Of a stretch of 64,000 bases of DNA, positions 11,854 to 20,591 are shown in pieces (the first letter of the stretch is position 1; the number at the start of each line of letters is the position of its first letter). The DNA is taken from contig NZ_CP108538.1 in NCBI RefSeq assembly GCF_035994185.1, positions 5,557,501 through 5,621,500 on the forward strand, given 5' to 3'. The DNA is from Streptomyces sp. NBC_01217 (lineage in GTDB: Bacteria > Actinomycetota > Actinomycetes > Streptomycetales > Streptomycetaceae). The notes beneath the pieces were generated by a model. That model was not told the DNA's origin, searched no databases, and saw only the letters and a list, made by a program, of their open reading frames with translations. A program made the position numbers and the translations under genes.

Positions 11854-12543
11854 CTAGGCCGCGCGCTTCGCGGCGCCGGGCAGGAAATCCTCCAGCACCT
11901 CGTGGATCTGCCGTACCAGCGGGCGCAGCACCCGGAACCGGGAGAGCGCGATCGCGCGGGCGCCGATCGGGGCGGAGCGCTCGACCAGGCGGCGGCTGCG
12001 CTCGGTGTGCTCCGTCCGGTCGTACACCCAGTAGAGCACCAGGCCCATCTGTATCAGCCACATCAACTGCGGCAGCTGCTCCGCCAGTTCGGGGTCGGTC
12101 TTGGTGTCGGAGCCGGCCAGGCAGCGCCGGTGGATGGAGATCGCCGCCTCGCGGGCCGCGACCGATTCCGTCGAGAACGGGCTGAGCGGACTCTCCGGAT
12201 CCGCGGCGTTCTTGAAGAACTGGGCGGCGAAGCGGTGGTACGGCTCCGCCACGTCCAGCCATGTGAGCAGGACCCCGCGCATCCGTACCGCGAGGTCCTT
12301 GTCGCCGTCCAGGACCGGCTGGACCGCCGCTTCGTGCTCGGCGGCGAGCCGGTCGTAAAAGCCCTGGACGAGGTGTTCCTTGTTCGTGAAGTAGTAGTAG
12401 GCGTTCCCGACGGAGACGCCGGCCTCCTGGGCGATGGCCCGCATCGTCGTCTTGTCGTAACCGCGTTCCTGGAACAGCCGGAGCGCGGTTTCGAGGATGA
12501 GTGTGCGGGTCTGCTCGCTCTTGGGAGCCTTGACTTCCTTCAC
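11854..12543 (-). CDS. TetR family transcriptional regulator
   Basis: Regulator of 229 residues. The N-terminal helix-turn-helix is clear (TLILETALRLFQERGYDKT, then AIAQEAGVSVGNAYYYFTNKEHL); the C-terminal ligand-binding part has no family I can name. I chose GTG 12543 because GGAGG lies eight bases upstream; two further GTG codons at 12561 and 12564 are in frame but have poorer sites. It is the third gene of a leftward unit with a membrane protein and a DCC-type protein. The likely autoregulatory targets are the two TTGAAC-NN-GTTCAA palindromes in front of the first gene of that unit. Confidence 0.88.
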   Translation of the reverse strand: MKEVKAPKSEQTRTLILETALRLFQERGYDKTTMRAIAQEAGVSVGNAYYYFTNKEHLVQGFYDRLAAEHEAAVQPVLDGDKDLAVRMRGVLLTWLDVAEPYHRFAAQFFKNAADPESPLSPFSTESVAAREAAISIHRRCLAGSDTKTDPELAEQLPQLMWLIQMGLVLYWVYDRTEHTERSRRLVERSAPIGARAIALSRFRVLRPLVRQIHEVLEDFLPGAAKRAA

Positions 12544-12587
12544 GTCCTTTTCTTCCTTCACCACAGTCCCGAGGGTATCCGCCCCGG

Positions 12588-13040
12588 TCAGCCCTCGGGT
12601 CCGGGGACTGTACAGGCACTGTCCCCGCTCCCGCTCCCGCCCCCGTCCCTGTCGCCGCACCGTTTCGCGGTCAGTGAGCGGTACTTCGCGGCGGCGAGCA
12701 CGGTCGCCCGGGCGAACGGGCGGCCCGCCGGGGTGGTGAGCCAGTGGGACCTGGGCCGGTGTTCGGCCAGTGCCCAGAGGCAGACGATCCATGCGTCGGT
12801 CCCGCGGTAGATCTGCCCCCGGTCGCCGATCACCGTTATCTCGTCCAGTGTCCCCGTGTGGTCGAGCCCGGGGAAGCGGCGGCGTGCCTCCTCGGAGGCC
12901 GCCGGGACGAGATCGAGCGGCAGGAGCTGACGCTGTCTCATCAGCCACCGGCGCAGATGGAGGCAGAGGGGGCACTGCGCGTCGTAGAGCACCGTGAGGC
13001 GTTCGACGGCGAGCCGCTGCCCGCCCGCTCCGGCCGTCAT
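12588..13040 (-). CDS. DUF393 / DCC-type thiol-disulfide oxidoreductase-like protein
   Basis: A 150-residue protein whose N-terminal YDAQCPLC is the D-x-x-C-x-x-C signature of the DUF393 (DCC) family, a thioredoxin-fold group thought to have dithiol chemistry. RGTDAWIVCLWAL and the LAAAKYR segment are the other conserved parts. The last 25 residues are Gly/Ser-rich. ATG 13040 lies eight bases after the stop of the upstream membrane-protein gene, so the two are co-transcribed. A membrane partner and a TetR regulator in one operon suggest an inducible redox or repair function, but nothing more specific can be read. Confidence 0.82.
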   Translation of the reverse strand: MTAGAGGQRLAVERLTVLYDAQCPLCLHLRRWLMRQRQLLPLDLVPAASEEARRRFPGLDHTGTLDEITVIGDRGQIYRGTDAWIVCLWALAEHRPRSHWLTTPAGRPFARATVLAAAKYRSLTAKRCGDRDGGGSGSGDSACTVPGPEG

Positions 13041-13047
13041 GGCGCGC

Positions 13048-13479
13048 TCAGGCCCGGCCGGCCGGGGCTGTCCACGGGCCGTTGCCCGGACCCGTCCAGC
13101 CCTGCGGCGGTACGGGCGGGGTCTGCTCGCGCTCCATCATTCCGCGGCGGCGGATCTTGTTGAGCACATAGACGTTGCCGAGGTGCAGCACACCGAGGAC
13201 GAGCAGGACGACACCGAGCTTCACCGACAGCGCCTCGAAGAGGCCGCGGGCGTCGGTGACCCCGTCGTCGTTCCTCAGATAGAGCGTGACGAAGCCCAGG
13301 TTGACCAGGTAGAAGCCGACCACCAGCAGGTGGTTGACGGCATCGGCGAGCTTCTCGTTCCCATGCAGCACATCGGCGAGGAACACCTTGCCGTTTCGGC
13401 TGAGCGTGCGGGCGACCCAGATGGTGAGCGCCACGCTGATCAGCAGGTAGATGACGTACGCGACAACAGTGAGGTCCAT
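13048..13479 (-). CDS. small integral membrane protein of a TetR-controlled operon
   Basis: Protein of 143 residues with three transmembrane helices (about 2-24, 55-72 and 85-107) and a polar Pro/Gly-rich tail. I do not recognise a named family. ATG 13479 (Met-Asp-Leu) is chosen because GGGAGGG stands eight bases upstream; the open frame continues upstream through the operator sequence. It is the first gene of the leftward unit with the DCC protein and the TetR regulator. Confidence 0.8.
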   Translation of the reverse strand: MDLTVVAYVIYLLISVALTIWVARTLSRNGKVFLADVLHGNEKLADAVNHLLVVGFYLVNLGFVTLYLRNDDGVTDARGLFEALSVKLGVVLLVLGVLHLGNVYVLNKIRRRGMMEREQTPPVPPQGWTGPGNGPWTAPAGRA

Positions 13480-13492
13480 GCCCCACCCTCCC

Positions 13493-13506
13493 TTGAACGC
13501 GTTCAA
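13493..13506. promoter_or_regulatory. palindromic operator O2 (TTGAACGCGTTCAA)
   Basis: A perfect 14-bp palindrome in the 5' untranslated region of the membrane-protein gene, just before its ribosome site. It has the same TTGAAC-NN-GTTCAA form as the copy centred 44 bp upstream. Binding here would block elongation or initiation; the TetR regulator of the same operon is the likely ligand. Confidence 0.7.
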
Positions 13507-13521
13507 AAGCTGTTGTCATGG

Positions 13522-13550
13522 ACAGTAGACCTATCTTTGAACATGTTCAA
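13522..13550 (-). promoter_or_regulatory. promoter with overlapping palindromic operator O1
   Basis: Read leftward, TTGAAC (13550-13545) is followed after 17 bases by TACTGT (13527-13522), a good -35/-10 pair for the membrane-protein/DCC/TetR operon. The -35 is one arm of a perfect 14-bp palindrome TTGAACATGTTCAA at 13537-13550, so regulator binding would exclude RNA polymerase. The palindrome also touches the last codons of the MFS gene (stop at 13547). Confidence 0.65.
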
Positions 13551-14773
13551 GCCGCTACTTCGGCGACTCGTTCCTCCGTCCGGCCGGGCGCCCTGAAGCG
13601 CCGTACGCCCGGCACCGCGGCCGTCGCCAGACAGGCCGCGCCGACCACCGCCGCGGCGACGGCCAGGGGGACTTCGGCGCCCCAGGCCGAGGCGGCGAGC
13701 GGCGCCAGGGCATAGCCGAGCGGCATCGCGGCGAGGGAGAGCAGCCAGTCGTACGAGGTCACGCGGGCCAGGGCGTGCGCGGGTACGGCGGACTGGACCG
13801 AGGTCTCCCAGACTGGGCCGAGGAAGCCCAGGCCGGCCTGGGCGACGCCGTATGCCGCGATGGTCAGCGCGACCGGCGCGTGGACGGCGAGGAGGCCGAG
13901 CGGGAGGGCGTACGTGGCGAGGCCCAGGTTGGCGGTCGGGACCGGGCGGCGGGGGCGGGCCCGGCCGGCCAGCAGCGAGCCGAGGAGCAGGCCGACCGCG
14001 CCGGTCTGGAGGAGGGCGACCCAGACCCCCTTGCCGCCCAGTTCCCGGACGAAGAGTGCGGGGCCCACGGTCATCAGGACGGCTGCCGCGCCGTTCCACG
14101 CCGCGTGGGCGATCAGGCTCGTCCAGTACCAGTCGCGGTTCCGGACCTCGCTCCAGCCCTCCCTGAGGTCGGTGAGCAGGGAGCGCCGCGGGATGGGCAC
14201 GTGACGCACCTTCATGGCGAAGAGCAGTGCCGCGCTCACCGCGAAACTCGCGCCGTCCAGCACGAAGGCCCAGCCGGGGCCTGCGGTGAGGATCAGGGCC
14301 CCGGCCAGCGCCGGGCCGCCGAGCCGGGTCGCGCTGCCGGCCACCGCCATCAGCGAGTTGGCGCGAAGCAGCCCCGACTCCGCCACGGTGCCGCGGATCA
14401 GCGGTGACACGGTCGGCATCGCGAACGCCCCGGCGGCGCCGCCGATCGCCTCGGCGAGGGCGATCTGCCAGAGCGCGGGCGAGCCGCCGAGCAGCTCCGC
14501 GCCGACGAAGAGCTGGGTCGCGCACCGTACGAGATCGGTGGTGAGCGCGACCGTACGGGCGTTGAAGCGGTCGGCGACGACGCCGCCCAGTGGCAGCAGG
14601 AGGAGCTTGGGGACCATCGCGCAGCCCAGAACCAGGGCGAGTGCGCCGGTCGAGCCGGTGGCCAGATAGACGGCCAGGGAGAGGGCGGTGGGGATGGCGG
14701 AGTCGCCGAGGAGGGAGAGGGTGCGTCCGATGAAGAGCAGGCGGAAGGTGCGTGTGCGCAGAGGGTGCGGCAT
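13547..14773 (-). CDS. MFS transporter
   Basis: Major facilitator of 408 residues with about 11-12 hydrophobic helices. The loop motif between helices 2 and 3 is LGGVVADRFNARTVAL, and the FRLLFIGRTLSLLGDSAIPTALSLAVY start is typical of the MefA/enterobactin-exporter-like DHA3 group. It is probably a drug or metabolite exporter. It is divergent from a MarR gene with a shared operator between them, which suggests control by that regulator. ATG 14773 is the only start; a leftward TTGACG-17-ATACAT promoter would place the transcript start at or next to the ATG, so the message may be leaderless. Confidence 0.9.
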   Translation of the reverse strand: MPHPLRTRTFRLLFIGRTLSLLGDSAIPTALSLAVYLATGSTGALALVLGCAMVPKLLLLPLGGVVADRFNARTVALTTDLVRCATQLFVGAELLGGSPALWQIALAEAIGGAAGAFAMPTVSPLIRGTVAESGLLRANSLMAVAGSATRLGGPALAGALILTAGPGWAFVLDGASFAVSAALLFAMKVRHVPIPRRSLLTDLREGWSEVRNRDWYWTSLIAHAAWNGAAAVLMTVGPALFVRELGGKGVWVALLQTGAVGLLLGSLLAGRARPRRPVPTANLGLATYALPLGLLAVHAPVALTIAAYGVAQAGLGFLGPVWETSVQSAVPAHALARVTSYDWLLSLAAMPLGYALAPLAASAWGAEVPLAVAAAVVGAACLATAAVPGVRRFRAPGRTEERVAEVAA

Positions 14774-14783
14774 GCGCGAAATG

Positions 14784-14816
14784 TATTTCGGAGTCGAATT
14801 ATTCGTCAACGAAATA
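14784..14816. promoter_or_regulatory. nested-dyad operator between the MFS and MarR genes
   Basis: Two dyads share one centre at 14800: an outer TATTTCG (14784-14790) with CGAAATA (14810-14816) and an inner perfect CGAATTATTCG (14795-14805). The 33-bp site covers the leftward -35 (TTGACG, 14809-14804) and spacer of the MFS promoter. Such AT-rich symmetric sites are typical for MarR dimers bound next to their own gene. Confidence 0.7.
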
Positions 14817-14860
14817 TCTGGCTCCGAAGGATGATGAGTGGCCGGGCGTACGCTTTCCCC

Positions 14861-15370
14861 ATGGAGCGACGCGACTGGACCGACGGACATGTGGAGCGCT
14901 GGAAGCCCGTTCTTCCCGGCCTCGATCCCGATGTCGAGGGCGCGGTGACCCGGATGAAGAAACTCTCCGTCCATCTGCGCCGGGTTCGCGAACAGTCCCT
15001 GGCCGACTTCGACCTGGACCGCCAGGAGTTCGACACGCTCCACAAGCTGGCCGGACGTGGCGGGAAGGCGGCCCCCTCCGAACTGGCCGCCGACCTCGAC
15101 CTCGCGCCCGCCTCCGTCACCGGCCGGCTGGACGCGCTCGAACGGCGCGGCTTCGTCCGCCGCACGCCCTCCACCACCGACCGCCGGAGGGTCGATGTGG
15201 AACTCACCGACGAGGGCCGCGCGACCTGGCTGGGCGCGATGGACGTCCTCGGCCACGAGGAGGACCGGCTGCTCGGCATCCTCGACAAGGACGAACGCAC
15301 CCTGCTCAACGACATGCTGCGGCGCATCATGGTGGTCGCCGAGGACCGGGGCGGCGCCGAGTGGGACTGA
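14861..15370 (+). CDS. MarR family transcriptional regulator
   Basis: Regulator of 169 residues with the winged helix of MarR: LAADLDLAPASVTGRLDALERRGFVRR is the recognition region and STTDRRRVDVELTDEG the wing, around residues 75-125. An N-terminal extension of about 25 residues precedes the first helix. ATG 14861 (MERRDW) is chosen by similarity; two ATG codons at 14831 and 14834 are in frame and would add ten residues. The gene is divergent from an MFS exporter, a standard arrangement in which the regulator represses the pump until a ligand binds. Confidence 0.88.
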   Translation: MERRDWTDGHVERWKPVLPGLDPDVEGAVTRMKKLSVHLRRVREQSLADFDLDRQEFDTLHKLAGRGGKAAPSELAADLDLAPASVTGRLDALERRGFVRRTPSTTDRRRVDVELTDEGRATWLGAMDVLGHEEDRLLGILDKDERTLLNDMLRRIMVVAEDRGGAEWD

Positions 15371-15418
15371 GGCCGAGCGCCTCGTTCCACTGCTCGGCCG
15401 CCGCCCACCGGGCGGCCG
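15371..15418. terminator. tandem/alternative hairpins between convergent genes
   Basis: GGCCGAGC (15371-15378) pairs with GCTCGGCC (15392-15399), and CGGCCGCC (15395-15402) pairs with GGCGGCCG (15411-15418). The two stems are mutually exclusive alternatives between the stops at 15370 and 15432. Confidence 0.5.
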
Positions 15419-15431
15419 TACGCACGGACCG

Positions 15432-16034
15432 TCAGATGCTCATCGAACGGGCCGTGGTGATCTGGGCCATCACCATCTGGAAGGTCTGCGGGCCGGTCGC
15501 CGGGATCATCGTCGAGTGGTGCCTGCCGCCGCTGGTCACCGAGACCTGGATGAAGCCGGTCGTCTTCTTCTCCTTCATCAGGAGGAAGAGCAGCCCGATC
15601 AGGCAGAGCAGCGCGAAGATGATCGCGAGCACGATCGCGACGGTCGGGATCTTCTCCTCGGTGCGCGACAGGTCCGTGGCCGTCCACACCGCGCCCTTGA
15701 GGGGCATCGTGCCGGCCGGCGTCACGATCTGGTCGTTCATGACGGTGATGTCACCGAACGCCAGCATCGGCACACCGCCGCCCGACGGCAGAGCCGGCTG
15801 CTGCGGATAGCCGTAACCCGGCATGGTCGGCTGGGCCGCCTGCTCCGGGGGATAGCCGTAGCCGGGGCCGGGCTGGGCCGCGGACTCGGGCAGTTGCTGC
15901 GGGTAGCCGTAGGCCGGCGTGCCCGGGCCGGGCTGACCGAAGCCCTGGCCGTCCGCGACGGTCGGCGGATTGGCCGGCTGCTGGGGAGGTCCCCACTTGT
16001 ATGAGTCGTCCGCGTACGGATTCGGATCGCTCAA
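15432..16034 (-). CDS. proline/glycine/tyrosine-rich membrane protein
   Basis: Protein of 200 residues. The N-terminal 90 are low-complexity and rich in Pro, Gln and Gly with repeated YGYPQQ/YGYPP units. A conserved soluble stretch follows, then one transmembrane helix (TVAIVLAIIFALLCLIGLLFLL, about 134-155) and a short C-terminal segment with a GGRHHSTMIP turn. No named family was recognised. The start is TTG 16034 (Leu-Ser-Asp-Pro), with a GGGGGG purine run four bases upstream; no ATG or GTG fits. It lies between the MarR gene and sdhB. Confidence 0.75.
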   Translation of the reverse strand: MSDPNPYADDSYKWGPPQQPANPPTVADGQGFGQPGPGTPAYGYPQQLPESAAQPGPGYGYPPEQAAQPTMPGYGYPQQPALPSGGGVPMLAFGDITVMNDQIVTPAGTMPLKGAVWTATDLSRTEEKIPTVAIVLAIIFALLCLIGLLFLLMKEKKTTGFIQVSVTSGGRHHSTMIPATGPQTFQMVMAQITTARSMSI

Positions 16035-16148
16035 GGTTCCCCCCTTTCGATCAAGCCTGTGCGCCCCGCGCCTTGCTGCACCGGAGGCGGCGAACCGGTG
16101 TCCGGTTCCGCACGACCGTACCGTCAAGACCCGAACGGCGCAGCAAGA

Positions 16149-16187
16149 GGCCCCGCTTCCCGCAGTGTTCGTGCGGAAAACGGGGCC
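16149..16187 (-). terminator. terminator of the sdh operon
   Basis: GGCCCCG and CGGGGCC form the base of a stem whose upper part, TTCCCGCA with TGCGGAA, pairs with one bulge. It lies 29 bp downstream of the sdhB stop. Confidence 0.6.
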
Positions 16188-16215
16188 CCGGATGCAACTG
16201 GTGCGCCGGTGGCGG

Positions 16216-16974
16216 TCAGAAGCGGCGCGTGATCAGCGCCCGCTTGACCTCCTGGATCGCCTTGGTGACCTCGATGCCACGGGGGCAGGCGTCCGTGCAG
16301 TTGAAGGTGGTGCGGCAACGCCACACCCCGTCACGGTCGTTGAGGATCTCCAGGCGCTGCTCGCCGCCCTCGTCGCGCGAGTCGAAGATGAAGCGGTGCG
16401 CGTTGACGATCGCCGCCGGGCCGAAGTACTGGCCGTCGTTCCAGAACACCGGGCACGAGGACGTGCACGCGGCGCACAGGATGCACTTGGTGGTGTCGTC
16501 GAAGCGCTCGCGGTCCTCGGCGGACTGCAGACGCTCGCGGGTCGGCTCGTTCCCCTTGGTGATGAGGAAGGGCATGACATCGCGGTAGGCCTGGAAGAAC
16601 GGGTCCATGTCGACCACGAGGTCCTTGAGGACCGTGAGGCCCTTTATGGCCTCGACCGTGATCGGCTTCTCCGGGTTGATGTCCTTGATCAGCGTCTTGC
16701 AGGCGAGCCTGTTCTTGCCGTTGATCCGCATCGCGTCGGAGCCGCAGATGCCGTGCGCGCAGGAGCGACGGAACGTCAGCGTGCCGTCGACGTCCCACTT
16801 GATCTTGTGAAGGGCGTCGAGAACACGCTCCTTCGGGTCGATCTCGATCTGGAAGTCCTGCCACTGGGCCTCGTCGGAGACCTCGGGGTTGAAGCGGCGG
16901 ATCCGGAAGGTGACCGTGATGTACGGGGACGCGGCGGACTCCGCCTCGACCTTTTCCAGAGTCGGGGTAGCCAT
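16216..16974 (-). CDS. sdhB: succinate dehydrogenase iron-sulfur subunit
   Basis: Protein of 252 residues that carries electrons from SdhA flavin to the membrane subunits. Three cluster motifs are visible: the [2Fe-2S] cysteines in CAHGICGSDA plus a later Cys, the [4Fe-4S] motif CILCAACTSSCP and the [3Fe-4S] motif ending CTDACPRGI. Its start codon overlaps the sdhA stop (TGATG), so the two are translationally coupled. It is the last gene of the sdhCDAB operon of complex II. Confidence 0.96.
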   Translation of the reverse strand: MATPTLEKVEAESAASPYITVTFRIRRFNPEVSDEAQWQDFQIEIDPKERVLDALHKIKWDVDGTLTFRRSCAHGICGSDAMRINGKNRLACKTLIKDINPEKPITVEAIKGLTVLKDLVVDMDPFFQAYRDVMPFLITKGNEPTRERLQSAEDRERFDDTTKCILCAACTSSCPVFWNDGQYFGPAAIVNAHRFIFDSRDEGGEQRLEILNDRDGVWRCRTTFNCTDACPRGIEVTKAIQEVKRALITRRF

Positions 16975-18734
16975 CAGTACTTACGCTCCATCGGCTGGTA
17001 GCGGGTCTGGACGACCGGCTTGTAGTCGAGCCGGATCGACTCGGTGCCGTCGGCCGCGACCTCGCGGTACGCCATGGTGTGGCGCATGAAGTTGACGTCG
17101 TCGCGGTTCGGGTAGTCCTCGCGGTAGTGACCGCCGCGGGACTCCTTGCGGGCCAGGGCCGAGGTCGCCATGACCTCGGCCAGGTCGAGCAGGTTGCCCA
17201 GCTCGATGGCCTCCAGGAGGTCGGTGTTGAACCGCTTGCCCTTGTCCTGGATGGACACGTTGAGGTAGCGCTTGCGCAGCTCGGCGATCTTGTCGACGGC
17301 CGTCTTGATGGTCTGCTCGGTACGGAACACCATCACATTGGCGTCCATGCACTCCTGCAGCTCCAGACGGAGCGTCGCGACCCGCTCGGTGCCCGTCGAG
17401 TTGCGCAGCCGCTCGACCTGGTCGATGACCAGCTGCGCCGGGTTCTCGGGAAGCTCGACGTAGTCGTTCTTCGCGGAGTACTCGGCGGCGGCGATGCCCG
17501 ACCGGCGTCCGAAGACGTTGATGTCGAGCAGCGAGTTGGTGCCCAGACGGTTGGCGCCGTGCACGGAGACGCACGCGACCTCGCCGGCGGCGTACAGGCC
17601 CGGGACGACGGTGGTGTTGTCGGCCAGCACCTCGCCCTGGACGTTGGTCGGGATGCCGCCCATGGCGTAGTGCGCGGTCGGCTGGATCGGGATCGGGTCC
17701 GTGTAGGGCTCGATGCCGAGGTACGTACGCGCGAACTCGGTGATGTCCGGGAGCTTCGCGTCCAGCTGCTCCGGCGGCAGGTGCGTGAGGTCGAGGTAGA
17801 CGTGGTCGCCCTCGGGACCGCAGCCGCGGCCCTCACGGATCTCCGTGTAGATGGAGCGGGACACGACGTCACGGGACGCGAGGTCCTTCATGACGGGCGC
17901 GTACTTCTCCATGAAGCGCTCGCCGTCCTTGTTGCGGAGGATGCCGCCCTCACCGCGGGCGCCCTCCGTCAGCAGGATGCCCATGCGCCAGATGCCCGTC
18001 GGGTGGAACTGGAAGAACTCCATGTCCTCCAGCGGCAGACCGCGGCGGTACGCGGCGGCCTGGCCGTCACCGGTCAGGGTGTGCGCGTTCGACGTCACCT
18101 TGAAGAACTTGCCGGTGCCGCCGGAGGCGAAGATGATCGCCTTCGCCTGGAAGACGTGGATCTCGCCGGTCGCCAGCTCGTACGCGACGACGCCCGCGGA
18201 CTTCTTCAGCCCGGTCTCGGGGTCCTCCTGGAGCAGGAGGTCCAGGACGTAGAACTCGTTGAAGAACTCCACACCCTCCTTGACGCAGTTCTGGTAAAGC
18301 GTCTGGAGGATCATGTGGCCGGTGCGGTCCGAGGCGTAGCAGGACCGGCGGACCGGGGCCTCGCCGTGGTTACGGCTGTGGCCGCCGAAGCGACGCTGGT
18401 CGATCTTGCCCTCGGGCGTGCGGTTGAAGGGCAGGCCCATCTTCTCCAGGTCGAGAACGGAGTCGATGGCCTCCTTCGCCAGGATCTCGGCGGCGTCCTG
18501 GTCGACCAGGTAGTCGCCGCCCTTGATCGTGTCGAAGGTGTGCCACTCCCAGTTGTCCTCCTCCACGTTGGCGAGCGCGGCGGCCATGCCGCCCTGCGCG
18601 GCGCCCGTGTGGGAGCGGGTCGGGTACAGCTTCGTGAGCACGGCGGTGCGGCTGCGCTTCGTCGACTCGATGGCCGCGCGCATGCCTGCGCCGCCGGCGC
18701 CGACGATGACGGTGTCGTACTTGTGGATCTGCAT
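16974..18734 (-). CDS. sdhA: succinate dehydrogenase flavoprotein subunit
   Basis: Flavoprotein of 586 residues that oxidises succinate to fumarate in the TCA cycle. The FAD Rossmann motif [13 protein letters not shown] is at residues 9-21; SHTGAAQGG includes the covalent-FAD histidine region; FHPTGI and RGEGG carry the active-site His and Arg; [12 protein letters not shown] is the conserved C-terminal FAD segment. ATG 18734 follows AGAGGA. The gene lies between sdhD and sdhB in one leftward operon. Confidence 0.97.
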   Translation of the reverse strand: MQIHKYDTVIVGAGGAGMRAAIESTKRSRTAVLTKLYPTRSHTGAAQGGMAAALANVEEDNWEWHTFDTIKGGDYLVDQDAAEILAKEAIDSVLDLEKMGLPFNRTPEGKIDQRRFGGHSRNHGEAPVRRSCYASDRTGHMILQTLYQNCVKEGVEFFNEFYVLDLLLQEDPETGLKKSAGVVAYELATGEIHVFQAKAIIFASGGTGKFFKVTSNAHTLTGDGQAAAYRRGLPLEDMEFFQFHPTGIWRMGILLTEGARGEGGILRNKDGERFMEKYAPVMKDLASRDVVSRSIYTEIREGRGCGPEGDHVYLDLTHLPPEQLDAKLPDITEFARTYLGIEPYTDPIPIQPTAHYAMGGIPTNVQGEVLADNTTVVPGLYAAGEVACVSVHGANRLGTNSLLDINVFGRRSGIAAAEYSAKNDYVELPENPAQLVIDQVERLRNSTGTERVATLRLELQECMDANVMVFRTEQTIKTAVDKIAELRKRYLNVSIQDKGKRFNTDLLEAIELGNLLDLAEVMATSALARKESRGGHYREDYPNRDDVNFMRHTMAYREVAADGTESIRLDYKPVVQTRYQPMERKY

Positions 18735-18763
18735 GATTTCCTCTGGTCCCTCTGGCCCGGCGC

Positions 18764-19240
18764 CTAGCGGATGTTCGGGTCGAAGGTGAAGATCACCAGC
18801 GTGCCCAGCAGGACGGTGAACACCGTGGCGGTGTACAGGAGCATCTTCAGCCAGAAGCGGGTGTTGTCCCGTTCGGCGTAGTCGTTGATGACCGTACGGA
18901 GGCCGTTGGCGCCGTGCAGCATGGCCAGCCACAGCATCGCCAGGTCCCAGACCTGCCAGAACGGCGAGGCCCAGCGGCCCGCCACGAAGGCGAAGCCGAT
19001 CTTGGAGACGCCGCCGTCCAGCACGAGCTGGATCAGCAGGTGGCCGATGACCAGGACGACAAGGACGATGCCCGACAGGCGCATGAAGAGCCAGGCGTAC
19101 ATCTCGAAGTTGGTGCGCGAACCCTTGGGTGTCTTGCCGGTCCGCTTGCGCGGCGGCTCGATGACGGGGGCCGGGTTGTCGATGTCGTAGAGGCTTACGC
19201 CCTCGACGGAGCCGATGGTGGCGGAGGACTCGGTGGACAT
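18764..19240 (-). CDS. sdhD: succinate dehydrogenase hydrophobic membrane anchor subunit
   Basis: A 158-residue protein with a hydrophilic N terminus of about 50 residues and three transmembrane helices. [20 protein letters not shown] contains the helix I histidine expected to ligate haem b or lie near the quinone, and [13 protein letters not shown] is the conserved loop after helix II. It anchors SdhAB with SdhC. It starts five bases after the sdhC stop. Confidence 0.93.
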   Translation of the reverse strand: MSTESSATIGSVEGVSLYDIDNPAPVIEPPRKRTGKTPKGSRTNFEMYAWLFMRLSGIVLVVLVIGHLLIQLVLDGGVSKIGFAFVAGRWASPFWQVWDLAMLWLAMLHGANGLRTVINDYAERDNTRFWLKMLLYTATVFTVLLGTLVIFTFDPNIR

Positions 19241-19245
19241 TGGCC

Positions 19246-19626
19246 TCAGCTCCCGAAGACTTCGCGTACGGCGTGACCGAGGACCGGGTACAGGGCCCCG
19301 ACCATCAGCACGACCCAGACACCCACGACGGACCAGAGCATCTGCTTCTGGTAGCGCGGGCCCTTGGCCCAGAAGTCCACGGCGACGATGCGGAGACCGT
19401 TCAGCGCGTGGAAGAGAATGGCGGCCACCAGGCCGTATTCGAGGAGCGCGACGATCGGCGTCTTGTACGTGGCCACGACCTCGTCGTACGCCTCGGGGGA
19501 GACGCGGACGAGAGCGGTGTCCAGGACGTGTACGAACAGGAAGAAGAAAATGAGGACACCGGTGACTCGATGAGCCACCCAGGACCACATGCCTTCCCGG
19601 CCGCGGTACAGCGTTCCAGCCGGCAC
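19246..19626 (-). CDS. sdhC: succinate dehydrogenase cytochrome b556 subunit
   Basis: First gene of the operon, 126 residues and three transmembrane helices. [19 protein letters not shown] and [14 protein letters not shown] are the signature segments, with the haem/quinone histidines. GTG 19626 is chosen because GGAGG precedes it by eight bases. The operon promoter must lie in 19627-19832; I see a possible leftward TACGAT -10 at 19718-19713 but no convincing -35. Confidence 0.93.
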   Translation of the reverse strand: MPAGTLYRGREGMWSWVAHRVTGVLIFFFLFVHVLDTALVRVSPEAYDEVVATYKTPIVALLEYGLVAAILFHALNGLRIVAVDFWAKGPRYQKQMLWSVVGVWVVLMVGALYPVLGHAVREVFGS

Positions 19627-19832
19627 GGAAGAACCCTCCGGGAGCGGGGATTGGGGCCGGCCGGCTTGACTGTCGGTCTGACCCGGCCGGGTACGGTCCA
19701 CCGGCCCCGGCCATCGTAGCGACGCTTTGTCGGTTCGTTCGCCCGGGGGCCTCTGGTGTGATCAAAGTGGCAATCAAACAGCCACGGACGGGCTAGAACG
19801 GACTGATGGCGGCGCCGGCCGCCCCCGTTCCG

Positions 19833-20288
19833 TTACGAACCCGAGACCAGCCGGATGATGCGGCCCCGGGCGAGTCGCCGCATCTCCTCCGCGGTGACGA
19901 CCCGTTCCTGGTCGGGCTCGTGGCCCAGTCTGGCGCGGATTCCGGCGAGCACCTGGTCCGGCTGTTCGGCGGGCTCGAATGCGTCGAGGCAGATCACGAA
20001 GACATGGCCGAAGCGGCACTCGTACGCCGCGTGCGCCGCCCGCAGCGCGAGGTGGGCGGAGTGCGGCGCGGTGTCGTGCAGCCCGGGGGAGACCTCGGCG
20101 GCGAGCGCCTCGGCGAGATCCGCCGGTGACAGGTCGTAACCTGCCTCGTCGGCGGCGGCCAGCAGCGCGCCGAGGTCGGGGTACGGACGGTGGGCGGCCA
20201 CCCGGTGCGCCCAGCGGTGGCTGCCGAAGCAGTCCAGCAGGGCGGTCTCGGCCTCGGCGGGCGGTGCGGTGTTGAAGCGGTCGAGGCC
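19833..20288 (-). CDS. OHCU decarboxylase-like protein; start codon unclear
   Basis: The protein resembles 2-oxo-4-hydroxy-4-carboxy-5-ureidoimidazoline decarboxylase of purine catabolism. GLDRFNTAPPAEAE, HRWAHRVAAHRPYPDL and YECRFGHVFVICLDAF match the fold, and the stop is at 19833. The usual HPRIG-type motif with the catalytic histidine is absent (the site reads AAEVSPGL), so decarboxylase activity is doubtful. Reading upstream there is no ATG, GTG or TTG in frame between the GTG at 20201, which lies inside the domain, and a stop at 20423. The interval given marks the recognisable domain, not a proven start. Either a non-canonical start is used, a frameshift has occurred, or a shortened product begins at 20201. 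Confidence 0.6.
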   Translation of the reverse strand, partial: GLDRFNTAPPAEAETALLDCFGSHRWAHRVAAHRPYPDLGALLAAADEAGYDLSPADLAEALAAEVSPGLHDTAPHSAHLALRAAHAAYECRFGHVFVICLDAFEPAEQPDQVLAGIRARLGHEPDQERVVTAEEMRRLARGRIIRLVSGS

Positions 20289-20591
20289 CGGGGCGGCGCT
20301 CCGGGCAAGTGCCGGGCCGGAACTCTGGACGGGTACGGCCGTCCGGGTGGCCGGTTGCCCCAGTCGCTTCGGAAGGCCGGCGTGGGACTCGCTGGACCTG
20401 GACAGCGTGGGCTCCTCGAATCAACGGCATCTGTGGACCTGGAGTGGGGGGCGGTGGGGCGGGTGAGGCCAGGCGGATGCAGGGTGAAGGGAGAGACGAA
20501 TGTGCCTCAAAACTAGCGAGGACGGGCAACGGTCGTCCGACAGATGCGCGAACTTCACCCGGACGGGAGAGTTTCGGATCGTCTGATGGAC

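Noticed and set aside
17079-18767. Plus-strand open frame of 562 codons over sdhA
   Set aside because: Antisense to a textbook SdhA; composition is artificial and no ribosome site or motif is present.
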